DNA of 7,197 bases from Candidatus Tayloriibacteriota bacterium (GTDB taxonomy: Bacteria; Patescibacteriota; Minisyncoccia; Phycocordibacterales; PALSA-1337). The notes beneath the pieces were generated by a model. The model had not been told where the DNA came from and searched no databases. It worked only from the letters and a program-made list of their open reading frames with translations. Within the stretch, counting starts at the first letter, position 1, and every line of letters begins with the position of its first letter. Location of the stretch: NCBI GenBank assembly GCA_023269245.1, contig JAHFMB010000049.1, positions 1 through 7,197 of the forward strand. The letters are read 5' to 3'. Positions 1-5,519 of this stretch are shown here, piece after piece. A program made the position numbers and the translations under genes.

Positions 1-142
1 CATGTTCAATAGCAACATTGACGTATGGACGAAATGTCTTGCTCAAAGAACCCAACGGGCCCTTGATGGTCATAATACCGCCAGAAAACGACGCTTCTGT
101 TTTCGCTGGGATCATTATTGGTTTCTTTGCAATGCGTGACAT
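1..142 (-). CDS. rplF: 50S ribosomal protein L6, N-terminal part (runs off left edge)
   Basis: L6 is a large-subunit protein that binds 23S rRNA near the GTPase-associated centre. Only the first 47 codons lie in the window; the gene continues beyond base 1. The visible protein begins MSRIAKKPIMIPAK and continues with a glycine-rich turn, then TIKGPLGSLS and a later VNVAIE stretch. This matches the L6 pattern of SRIGKKPI..IP, V-KGPKG-LS and V-V. The ATG at 140-142 is chosen because it gives the standard L6 amino terminus. It lies 15 bases after the rpsH stop, so the two are co-transcribed. No Shine-Dalgarno sequence is seen in the A/T-rich spacer. The N-terminal identity is clear; the rest cannot be judged. 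Confidence 0.95.
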   Translation of the reverse strand, partial: MSRIAKKPIMIPAKTEASFSGGIMTIKGPLGSLSKTFRPYVNVAIEH

Positions 143-157
143 GATAGATGTATAAAA

Positions 158-544
158 TTACCACATGCGGAACAATACTTCCCCGCCGACCTTGAGCTTC
201 TTTGCGTCCATATCGGCCATGATACCCTTTGGTGTAGAAAGGAATGTGGTTCCAAAACCGCTGCGGAACACACGAATGTCGCTGGCTTTCTGATAGATAC
301 GACGTGACGTTTTTGAAATGCGCTCAACGCCATTGATGCGAGCCGCGCCATCGAAGTACACAATGCCAAGAAGGAGTTCACGCGTATCTTTGTTTTTTTC
401 GACGCTGGTCAAAAATCCGCTTTTCTTGAGGGCATGAGCGATGTTTTCAACAAGCTTTGTTTGCGGGACAGCAACAGATACTTTGCGTGCGTCGCTGGCA
501 TTCTTGATGCGGGTGATGAGATTTGAGATAGGGTCGGTTACCAT
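158..544 (-). CDS. rpsH: 30S ribosomal protein S8
   Basis: S8 is a primary binder of the central domain of 16S rRNA and is needed for small-subunit assembly; in E. coli it also represses spc operon translation. The protein is 128 residues, near the usual 130. It starts MVTDPISNLITRIKNA, the classic S8 amino terminus, and ends with an STPKGIM segment (about 105-111) and GGEVLFRMW, equivalent to the family ending GGEVLCYVW. An in-frame ATG 26 codons upstream (622) is rejected because it would overlap rpsN and add residues with no S8 counterpart. The chosen start has the context ACCATG and no Shine-Dalgarno site. It lies 25 bases after the rpsN stop and 15 bases before rplF, as expected within the spc operon. 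Confidence 0.97.
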   Translation of the reverse strand: MVTDPISNLITRIKNASDARKVSVAVPQTKLVENIAHALKKSGFLTSVEKNKDTRELLLGIVYFDGAARINGVERISKTSRRIYQKASDIRVFRSGFGTTFLSTPKGIMADMDAKKLKVGGEVLFRMW

Positions 545-569
545 GGTAGTGATTGAAAAATGTAGTCGA

Positions 570-755
570 TTACCAAGAAGACTTCTTGATACCTGGGATA
601 ACACCCTCGTTGGCAAACTCACGGAAACAGATACGGCAGAGATCGAAGTCTCTCATGTAGCCGTGTTTGCGGCCACAGCGGAAACAACGTCGAACGACGC
701 GCGATTTGAATTTCGGCTTTTTCTGGGATCGTACGATAACTGATGTTTTTGCCAT
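570..755 (-). CDS. rpsN: 30S ribosomal protein S14, zinc-binding type
   Basis: S14 sits in the head of the 30S subunit next to S3 and S10. This is the short, zinc-binding (type Z) form of 61 residues, the usual length. Two CxxC pairs, C24/C27 and C40/C43, form the expected zinc ribbon. The ending GVIPGIKKSSW is the standard S14 carboxy terminus. The basic first 22 residues are typical. The gene is the first ribosomal gene after the inserted sigma-factor block and is separated from that block by 149 bases holding a promoter and a leader. No Shine-Dalgarno site precedes the ATG. In an uninterrupted spc operon it would follow rplE directly, so its separation from rplE (which ends at 4948) is the oddity here. 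Confidence 0.98.
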   Translation of the reverse strand: MAKTSVIVRSQKKPKFKSRVVRRCFRCGRKHGYMRDFDLCRICFREFANEGVIPGIKKSSW

Positions 756-873
756 ATCGTGAGTGGGCGTATTTTTCTCAAAAAAATGAGGACTGGTCAG
801 CTATTCCTTCGGGTAAACCCTCCAGATGTGCTTCCAATCAATATTTTTATATGAAAACCTTTATAAATAAGGT
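756..873 (-). promoter_or_regulatory. untranslated leader of the rpsN-rpsH-rplF transcript, with possible stem-loops
   Basis: If transcription starts about 7 bases after the -10 box at 880-885, the rpsN mRNA has a leader of about 118 nt. It holds a small stem with GGG (818-820 complement) and CCC (811-813 complement) around a four-base loop. An outer CTGG/CCAG pairing joins 793-796 with 822-825. A competing GAGG/CCTC pairing joins 788-791 with 819-822 and cannot form at the same time. An inverted repeat CTCA/TGAG flanks a run of A at 777-790. A GGAGGG sequence (818-823 complement) has no start codon after it. No known riboswitch or ribosomal leader family was recognised. The structures are short and may be chance. 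Confidence 0.35.
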
Positions 874-879
874 AAGGCC

Positions 880-908
880 ACTATAGCAAATGGCCTACAG
901 GAAGTCAA
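880..908 (-). promoter_or_regulatory. sigma70-type promoter driving rpsN-rpsH-rplF
   Basis: On the minus strand a -35 box TTGACT (903-908) is separated by exactly 17 bases from a -10 box TATAGT (880-885). The -10 is preceded by TGC, an extended -10 element. Each hexamer matches the consensus at five of six positions. The -35 box contains the TGA stop codon (905-907) of the upstream membrane-protein gene. The predicted transcription start is near 873. The placement explains how the ribosomal genes left of the insertion can be transcribed independently of the block. The hexamers and spacing are seen directly; activity is inferred. Confidence 0.75.
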
Positions 909-2125
909 TCGCCTCTTTTCGAGCGTTTTTCTGTGGTTTTTGAGCGTATTTCCTGCTTCCTAACATCCTTATCCAAACGATTGTTTGCCTCAACGAGCAG
1001 GGTCGCCTCCTTGGCCTGCCGCTCAGAATCAATGAGTGCAGAATATGATTGATCCGCCTCGCCGTTTTGATCATGAGTATCAGCATCGCTCAACGAATCT
1101 TGAGCACGTTGTAGTGAGGATTTGGCATCATCTGCGATCGCCTGCTTGATGAGAGATGAGGTCGCCGAATGTGTGGTCGATGCAATCTCCGCGCTCACTC
1201 GCTGAATTAGTGATTGTAGTCGTGCTTTTTTCTTTTGATATTCTACATTGGTTGAAACAACATGAACACGTGGAGGTGCCAGTTGCTCAGGTGTTACAGT
1301 CACCGGCGCTACCATGGGCGCTGCGGCCGTCATCACTGGAGCCGCTGGCACGGACATGCCTTGGGCCGACTGCGGCACCGAAGCAACGGGTGCTGCCGAC
1401 TGTATGTTCGGAGCACGCGCGACAACTACAACATTCTCAGTATCATCTTTCTGTGTATTCTTTGGTTCATCCCGCTTTACAACTGATGTTGCACGATTTC
1501 TCCCTGCACGGAATTGGCCGCGATTGATGGCAAGCGCGTTCAACACACGTTCGTGGGTATTGATGCTGGCTTCAACAGTTGTATTGATATCCTGAGCTTT
1601 TTCTGGAGCAGTTTTTTGAACCTCAGAAACATGTACAGCGAGTTCAATCTTTTGCGTATCGACACGCTGTTGTATCTCCCGTTCTTGATCATCCGTCAAC
1701 GTACCACGAGCAGCCAATGTCTCTGCCTCTTGCAAGCGCTTTTGTACCAATTCAGCTTGAATTTCGGCCTTGGCCACGGGCGTGGCGGCAAGTGCTACAC
1801 GGACCGGCTCAACAATATTCACCTTGATCGGATACAGCGTATCTCCGGGCAAGGCATCATTTGAAGCCCTGACGGCAGAATTGCCGGCCAATAGCACGAC
1901 AGCGATCACAACAACCGCCGAAATCCAACGATGCTGTTGTATCCACATATTGAATGAATACACCGTCCAAGGACTTTTTATCGATGAGTATTTATTACCG
2001 TCCTTATATCTTGCCGGCACTGGCTGCACATCCAAGACACGCCCCAAAATCATCTGCTTTTCTGCAGACGTCATTGATATTTTTTTGATATCCTGTATGG
2101 CTTTGTTGAATCGTGTGTCTTTCAT
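905..2125 (-). CDS. single-pass membrane protein with DUF5667-like motif, probable anti-sigma factor or sigma-linked sensor
   Basis: The protein has 406 residues. A basic N-terminal segment (about 1-66, presumably cytoplasmic and the likely sigma contact) is followed by one membrane helix (about 67-87). Just outside lies the motif ALPGDTLYPIK (91-101), typical of DUF5667 proteins. Next come a long charged helical region (about 105-200), a proline/alanine-rich spacer (about 238-285), a second helical region (about 294-390) and a very basic tail. It follows the sigma gene by four bases. The start at 2125 is preferred because GGAGG (2137-2141), inside the last sigma codons, lies 11 bases upstream and the ATG has the context ACCATG. 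In-frame ATGs at 2143 and 2158 would overlap the sigma gene. The anti-sigma role is inferred from gene order and topology; no known anti-sigma zinc motif (HxxxCxxC) is present. It could instead be a structural envelope protein. Confidence 0.75.
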   Translation of the reverse strand: MKDTRFNKAIQDIKKISMTSAEKQMILGRVLDVQPVPARYKDGNKYSSIKSPWTVYSFNMWIQQHRWISAVVVIAVVLLAGNSAVRASNDALPGDTLYPIKVNIVEPVRVALAATPVAKAEIQAELVQKRLQEAETLAARGTLTDDQEREIQQRVDTQKIELAVHVSEVQKTAPEKAQDINTTVEASINTHERVLNALAINRGQFRAGRNRATSVVKRDEPKNTQKDDTENVVVVARAPNIQSAAPVASVPQSAQGMSVPAAPVMTAAAPMVAPVTVTPEQLAPPRVHVVSTNVEYQKKKARLQSLIQRVSAEIASTTHSATSSLIKQAIADDAKSSLQRAQDSLSDADTHDQNGEADQSYSALIDSERQAKEATLLVEANNRLDKDVRKQEIRSKTTEKRSKRGD

Positions 2126-2129
2126 GGTG

Positions 2130-2672
2130 TTATTGTCCTCCATCTTCCTCAATATCATATCTCGTCAGTTTTCGTAGTTCTTGAATCCCTCGGTTAATCC
2201 TGACTGACGCGGCGTTGGTTGAAATCTTGAGTACTTCCGCAATTTCCGGCGGCGATAATCCTTCGACGAATCGTAAATAGACGGCATCCTTGTTTCCTGG
2301 ACTCAGATCACTTATTTTATCAATCAGGAATCTTCCCTCGCCTTCAAGTTTACTATCGGCAATAGCAGAATCGGAAATTGGTTCGTACGGTTCCTGTGTG
2401 TCATCATTTTCCATCGCTTCAAGTGAGACGGCTTTCTTTTTTCGGTACCAATCAATGATGGCATTGCGCGCTATGGTAAAAAGAAATGCCCGTGGATGCT
2501 CAATAGCCCTACCTTCCTGATTCATGGTTTGCCACAGGCGGGTAAAGACCTCCTGAGCCAAATCAAGCGCTTGCTCGCGGTCGCTCACGCGAAGATAGCA
2601 AAAACGAAAGATGGCATCCGCCTCCTTGGTGTATATATCGGTAAATGTGCCTTGAATATCAGGTTTTGCCAT
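2130..2672 (-). CDS. RNA polymerase sigma factor, ECF (sigma70 group 4) subfamily
   Basis: A 180-residue alternative sigma factor with only regions 2 and 4, the ECF layout. Region 2 spans about 12-80 and contains LAQEVFTRLWQ (38-48), where core RNA polymerase is contacted. It continues with HPRAFLFTIARNAIIDWYRK (59-78), the -10 melting and recognition segment. An acidic linker (about 81-112) leads to region 4 (about 112-168), where SPPEIAEVLKISTNAASVRI (140-159) is the helix-turn-helix that reads the -35 element. The start at 2672 gives a normal ECF amino terminus; no Shine-Dalgarno site is seen. The gene is co-transcribed with the membrane protein downstream and divergent from a secreted FnIII-like protein, a common arrangement for a sigma factor controlled by an envelope signal. 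The ECF group and target promoters cannot be assigned by eye. Confidence 0.93.
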   Translation of the reverse strand: MAKPDIQGTFTDIYTKEADAIFRFCYLRVSDREQALDLAQEVFTRLWQTMNQEGRAIEHPRAFLFTIARNAIIDWYRKKKAVSLEAMENDDTQEPYEPISDSAIADSKLEGEGRFLIDKISDLSPGNKDAVYLRFVEGLSPPEIAEVLKISTNAASVRINRGIQELRKLTRYDIEEDGGQ

Positions 2673-2683
2673 TGTATAAGACG

Positions 2684-2750
2684 TATGGATAAGGGTATTC
2701 TTTCTGAACTATCTCCATCTCTAACCTATAGAATATACAACGTATCCATA
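2684..2750. repeat. 8-bp inverted repeat in the divergent sigma / FnIII intergenic region
   Basis: The 178-base spacer between the sigma gene and the divergent secreted-protein gene contains TATGGATA (2684-2691) and its exact reverse complement TATCCATA (2743-2750), each preceded by CG on the plus strand. The right arm lies in the spacer of the predicted sigma promoter, the left arm close to the sigma start codon. It could be a paired operator or a chance repeat in A/T-rich DNA. Confidence 0.25.
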
Positions 2751-2760
2751 TACCTGTCGA
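2732..2760 (-). promoter_or_regulatory. sigma70-type promoter for the sigma factor / membrane protein operon
   Basis: On the minus strand TCGACA (2755-2760), five of six matches to the -35 consensus, is followed after 17 bases by TATATT (2732-2737), five of six matches to the -10 consensus. The predicted start is near 2725, giving a leader of about 50 nt before the sigma ATG at 2672. This suggests basal expression by the housekeeping polymerase; autoregulation by the ECF sigma factor is not excluded. Confidence 0.5.
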
Positions 2761-2795
2761 TGTAAGGTCCGACCGGCATGATCGTCTGTATGTAT

Positions 2796-2814
2796 GCAGG
2801 CACACAGGACCTGC
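2796..2814 (+). promoter_or_regulatory. small stem-loop upstream of the FnIII-like gene
   Basis: GCAGG (2796-2800) and CCTGC (2810-2814) form a five-base perfect stem around a nine-base loop, 36 bases before the start codon at 2851. No T tract follows, so it is not a terminator. It may be a 5' untranslated structure. No convincing sigma70 promoter for the plus-strand gene was found in 2673-2850. Confidence 0.25.
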
Positions 2815-2850
2815 GCGATTATCCATTAATATCTTCATTATTTAATTACC

Positions 2851-4173
2851 ATGAAAACATCACTCAAATATCTAGTCATGACGGCGCTTGCGGTGACCCT
2901 TGTTGCAAGCCCATTTGTCAGCTTTGCCAAGGAAAATGCGACCCGTGAACAAAGTGAACGGAGCAGTAGTCGCATGACTGACAAAGGTCCAAAAAACGAA
3001 AAAAGTAACAAAGTAGAGCGTGTCGAAAAACAAGAGAAAAAGACCGCAGCCTCATCTCGCGCAGAAAACGAGAATGAAAATGAACGCGGCAACTCGTCTC
3101 GTATTACCAAAACTGACACTTCTTGTCTCAAAGCGTATGGCCATTTGATTGCACCGGGCTGGTTCAAGAAAAACGGCTCCATCACCATTGATGCAAACTG
3201 TTGGCTGCCCTTTGGTATCGCCAAGAAATTCCGCGGCAACAACGCTTCGAGCACGCCTGATGTGATCGCTCCCGTCATCAGCAATCTTTCCTTCAATCCG
3301 GCACAAAAGCAGGCCGAAATCCGTTGGAACACTGATGAGAATTCAAACAGCGTAGTTTTCTGGAATACTACATCAACTGTTGACACATCAGATACTGCTG
3401 CAAATCGTATCACTAAGGCTGATTACACAAAGAATCATCGCGTTATCTTGAGGAACCTTACCCCAGAAACAACGTATTACGTTGTGGTAAAGTCAAAGGA
3501 TGCTTCGGGTAACAGTTCGCTCTCGAACGTTGGTTCGTTCAAAACATTGACGCCTACTGCTGATACTCAGGTCCCTGTCATCAGCAACGTGGTAACCATC
3601 ATCGGTACATCTACCATCCAAGTTGGCTGGAAGACCAATGAGAACACGACTGATCGCGTCTATTACTCAACCATTCTTCCGGTAACATTGAATGCAAGCA
3701 CCACCTCGTACGTATCGAATACGACTGGCACGCAAACTCATGCACTCACCCTTTCGGGGTTGACGCCTGATACCACGTACTATGTGGTCATTGAATCGAC
3801 TGACACCGCAGGCAATGTGACAACATCAGCAACATTCTCTGCCCACACAGGTGCCGTGATTGTCCCCGTAGACACAACTGCTCCGGTTATCTCAAACGTA
3901 CTTGTTGCTCCTGGTGTATCGACCACCACGGTAACCTGGACTACCAATGAGCTCTCAACCTCAAAGTTGTTCTATTCGACGGTGAATCCGCTTGATATTG
4001 GTGCAACCACAACTGCCACCGTCTTGAACGGAAGTCTCGTAACATCTCACTCGATCTCATTGAGCAGCCTGGCCTCAAGTACCGTCTATTACTTCAAGAT
4101 CCAATCTTCGGACTCATCGGGTAATGTGACTACGTCAGACCAGTTCTCTGCGACGACGACTGCAGGTATCTAA
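2851..4173 (+). CDS. secreted protein with three fibronectin type III-like repeats
   Basis: A 440-residue protein with a clear signal peptide: basic KTSLK start, hydrophobic core (about 8-22) and a likely cut after SFA (24-26). A lysine/glutamate/serine-rich linker follows (about 27-90). Then comes a small module with two cysteines, C92 and C117, ending LPFGIAKKF (119-127). Three repeats of about 100 residues start near 137, 238 and 341. Each has an APVISN-like opening, a W-x-T-[ND]-E strand (159-163, 260-264, 363-367), then a ...TYYVV/VYYFK.S.D.SGN segment (207-221, 308-322, 410-425), matching FnIII or purple-acid-phosphatase N-terminal-like beta sandwiches. The C terminus has no LPxTG or membrane anchor, so it may be released or held by the basic linker. 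The ATG context is ACCATG, without a Shine-Dalgarno site. The gene is divergent from the sigma gene, making it a candidate target. No catalytic residues were recognised; an adhesive or surface role is inferred. Confidence 0.88.
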   Translation: MKTSLKYLVMTALAVTLVASPFVSFAKENATREQSERSSSRMTDKGPKNEKSNKVERVEKQEKKTAASSRAENENENERGNSSRITKTDTSCLKAYGHLIAPGWFKKNGSITIDANCWLPFGIAKKFRGNNASSTPDVIAPVISNLSFNPAQKQAEIRWNTDENSNSVVFWNTTSTVDTSDTAANRITKADYTKNHRVILRNLTPETTYYVVVKSKDASGNSSLSNVGSFKTLTPTADTQVPVISNVVTIIGTSTIQVGWKTNENTTDRVYYSTILPVTLNASTTSYVSNTTGTQTHALTLSGLTPDTTYYVVIESTDTAGNVTTSATFSAHTGAVIVPVDTTAPVISNVLVAPGVSTTTVTWTTNELSTSKLFYSTVNPLDIGATTTATVLNGSLVTSHSISLSSLASSTVYYFKIQSSDSSGNVTTSDQFSATTTAGI

Positions 4174-4192
4174 TTCCAATTATTAACTTAAC

Positions 4193-4221
4193 AAAAAACG
4201 CCCTACTACGGGGCGTTTTTT
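4193..4221 (+). terminator. strong intrinsic terminator after the FnIII-like gene, probably bidirectional
   Basis: An 11-base perfect inverted repeat (4193-4203 with 4211-4221) encloses a seven-base loop. The C/G core (CGCCC / GGGCG) is flanked by A6 on the left and T6 on the right, so an RNA from either strand gives a stem followed by a U run. It lies 20 bases after the stop codon at 4171-4173. On the minus strand it could stop transcripts running on from rplE. Confidence 0.93.
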
Positions 4222-4240
4222 GTTTATAAGTTTACGTTTG

Positions 4241-4268
4241 TTGACAAAAACAAATTATGAAGTATAGT
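4241..4268 (+). promoter_or_regulatory. sigma70-type promoter for the 177-residue membrane protein gene
   Basis: A perfect -35 box TTGACA (4241-4246) is followed after 16 bases by TATAGT (4263-4268), the same -10 hexamer as in the predicted rpsN promoter. It stands between the upstream terminator and the gene at 4348. The expected transcription start is near 4275, giving a leader of about 73 nt. Confidence 0.8.
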
Positions 4269-4296
4269 CATGATGGCTAAGTAAACCAACACAATC

Positions 4297-4341
4297 TGCT
4301 CTTTCGACCCTCAAGGGAGGTTTGGAGCAACTTTACAAGGA
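4297..4341 (+). promoter_or_regulatory. leader stem-loop and Shine-Dalgarno site of the 177-residue protein gene
   Basis: TGCTC (4297-4301) can pair with GAGCA (4325-4329), enclosing a nested CCC (4308-4310) / GGG (4315-4317) hairpin with a TCAA loop. Just after it, AAGGA (4337-4341) lies six bases before the ATG at 4348, good Shine-Dalgarno spacing that supports this start over the out-of-frame ATG at 4343. The GGGAGG inside the hairpin is a second purine-rich motif but is too far upstream to serve this ATG. Confidence 0.5.
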
Positions 4342-4347
4342 AATGAT

Positions 4348-4881
4348 ATGAAGACAACACTATGGTGTTTTTTGAAACCGAAAAGATGGAGTGACCTCAT
4401 CATTGTTGGCGTTGCAATTGCCATTATTGCCGCCGCACTCTACTTTCCCGTTTACATCAGAAACGAACAAGCCAAGGGAGTCCACCTGCTTGGGAAACCA
4501 CCTGTCGGTGCCACAGTTGTTCGCCAAGAAACTATCCGAGATCAATTCGGGACCCATGAAGTTCGTCTTGTCCAGATAAAGATCAAACGTGTGTTCATGC
4601 ATGAACCAGGGAGATACAGCGTCCATGTTCTGCATCCAGATTCGACAGAACTGACACTTTTCACCTTCAGCGACCAACCCCGCGAGTTCGTTGATGTCCA
4701 GCGTAAAGAGCCAATGTGGCTGCAATATCGCGAAGTCGCCGGCCGTGGTGGATTCTTCGATCAGTTTGAAATTCATGAACACATTGACGATGTAGGCGGT
4801 GAAATCTCCGGGGGAGAATGGCATCGAAAAATCAGCAAAACCACCACTCTTCATGGCAACACGGTGGTTGTGACTGAATAA
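4348..4881 (+). CDS. hypothetical membrane-anchored protein, 177 residues
   Basis: The family is not recognised. A short basic N terminus (KPKR at 10-13) is followed by one strongly hydrophobic segment, about residues 17-37, rich in Ile, Ala and Val. The remaining 140 residues are polar, with alternating patterns suggesting beta strands (for example about 70-80 and 90-110). The positive-inside rule places the C-terminal domain outside the membrane. There is no lipobox, no cysteine after residue 7 and no catalytic motif that could be named. The gene is a complete single-gene unit: consensus promoter (4241-4268), Shine-Dalgarno site AAGGA six bases before the ATG, and an intrinsic terminator 30 bases after the stop. 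It converges on rplE, which ends 66 bases away on the other strand. Coding status is well supported by these signals; function is unknown. An envelope role is an inference from its neighbours. Confidence 0.8.
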   Translation: MKTTLWCFLKPKRWSDLIIVGVAIAIIAAALYFPVYIRNEQAKGVHLLGKPPVGATVVRQETIRDQFGTHEVRLVQIKIKRVFMHEPGRYSVHVLHPDSTELTLFTFSDQPREFVDVQRKEPMWLQYREVAGRGGFFDQFEIHEHIDDVGGEISGGEWHRKISKTTTLHGNTVVVTE

Positions 4882-4911
4882 CTGGAAATAGGTTCACGGG
4901 CATACGTCTAC

Positions 4912-4944
4912 GCGGCATCTCGGCCTGAGATCGCCGCTTTTTTT
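4912..4944 (+). terminator. intrinsic terminator after the 177-residue protein gene
   Basis: The outer stem GCGGC (4912-4916) / GCCGC (4933-4937) continues into ATCTC (4917-4921) / GAGAT (4927-4931). There is a single bulged C at 4932 and a five-base loop, GGCCT. Seven T residues follow (4938-4944). The minus-strand side lacks a T run after the stem, so it should stop only plus-strand transcripts, protecting rplE from antisense read-through. Confidence 0.92.
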
Positions 4945-4947
4945 AAA

Positions 4948-5505
4948 CTATTTCTTTTTCTCTTCTTCCCTCTTGAGCGGCATGCCAATATGCTCGAGAA
5001 ATGCCAGTGTGGTCTTTTTGTCACGAGATGTGGTGACAAGAGTTATAGAAAATCCGAACACGTCCTTGAGGTCCTCGTCTGATGTTTCCGGGAAAATAGT
5101 GTGCTCTTTGATACCAAGCGTATAATTGCCCATAGCATCAACAGAGGCGCGTGAAAGACCACGGAAGTCTTTTGTGCGAGGAAGTGCAACGTGAATGAGT
5201 CGGTCCATAAACTGGAACATGCGCGGACCGCGAAGTGTCACCTGATACCCGACAGCATCACCCTGACGTGTCTTGAAGGTAGCAATAGCTTTCTTGGTGG
5301 CGCGGACGGCTGGCTTTTGACCAGTAATCTTTGCCAAACGATCGGCGATGAGCTCAATCTTTTTCTTGTCTTTGACCGAACCGAAACCATTGGAAACAAC
5401 AGCCTTGAGCAGACGTGGAGCCTGCATTGGATTTGTGAGTCCAAGCTTATCCTTGAGAGCGGCGTACGACCCTTTATTCAATTCTGCAACTGTTTTGTAT
5501 TTCAT
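4948..5505 (-). CDS. rplE: 50S ribosomal protein L5
   Basis: L5 binds 5S rRNA and contacts the P-site tRNA in the central protuberance. The 185-residue protein has the family landmarks in order: PMQAPRL, ITGQKPAVRATKKAIATFK, VTLRGPRMFQFMDRL, ALPRTKDFRGL, GNYTLGIKEHTIFPE. It ends with a charged REEEKKK tail. Typical L5 is about 180 residues. Two starts are possible. The ATG at 5505 gives the usual spacing from Met to the LGLTNPMQ region, has the ACCATG context seen at other starts here, and leaves a 14-base gap after rplX. An ATG at 5520 would add MISIT and overlap the rplX stop by one base, with a weak AAGG upstream. 5505 is preferred but not certain. It is the last ribosomal gene before the inserted block; normally rpsN follows. 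Confidence 0.96.
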   Translation of the reverse strand: MKYKTVAELNKGSYAALKDKLGLTNPMQAPRLLKAVVSNGFGSVKDKKKIELIADRLAKITGQKPAVRATKKAIATFKTRQGDAVGYQVTLRGPRMFQFMDRLIHVALPRTKDFRGLSRASVDAMGNYTLGIKEHTIFPETSDEDLKDVFGFSITLVTTSRDKKTTLAFLEHIGMPLKREEEKKK

Positions 5506-5519
5506 GGTAATGGAAATCA

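Noticed and set aside
545..622. N-terminal extension of rpsH by 26 codons
   Set aside because: It would overlap rpsN and precede the standard S8 start MVTDPISN; the added residues have no S8 counterpart.
872..898. Inverted repeat AGGCCA / TGGCCT as a terminator of the membrane-protein gene
   Set aside because: No T run follows on either strand, and the repeat overlaps the predicted -10 region and spacer of the rpsN promoter. It may be a binding site or chance, but not an intrinsic terminator.
1156..2177. Several overlapping plus-strand open frames of 74-135 codons opposite the membrane-protein gene
   Set aside because: They are antisense to a well-supported coding region with a membrane helix and DUF5667-like motif, overlap one another and have no initiation signals.
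2838..3413. 191-codon open frame on the minus strand opposite the FnIII-like gene
   Set aside because: It lies wholly antisense to a gene with a signal peptide and clear repeats, and its translation shows no recognisable domain. It is a shadow frame.
3260..4170. FnIII-like repeats as an enzyme (purple acid phosphatase)
   Set aside because: The repeats resemble the N-terminal sandwich domain of those enzymes, but no metallophosphatase domain or metal-binding motifs follow.
4360..4854. 164-codon minus-strand frame opposite the 177-residue protein gene
   Set aside because: The plus-strand gene has a promoter, a Shine-Dalgarno site, a membrane helix and a terminator; the antisense frame has none and looks like a shadow.
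756..4947. Insert as a classic mobile element (insertion sequence or integron)
   Set aside because: No transposase, recombinase, target-site duplication or terminal inverted repeats were found at the borders by eye.
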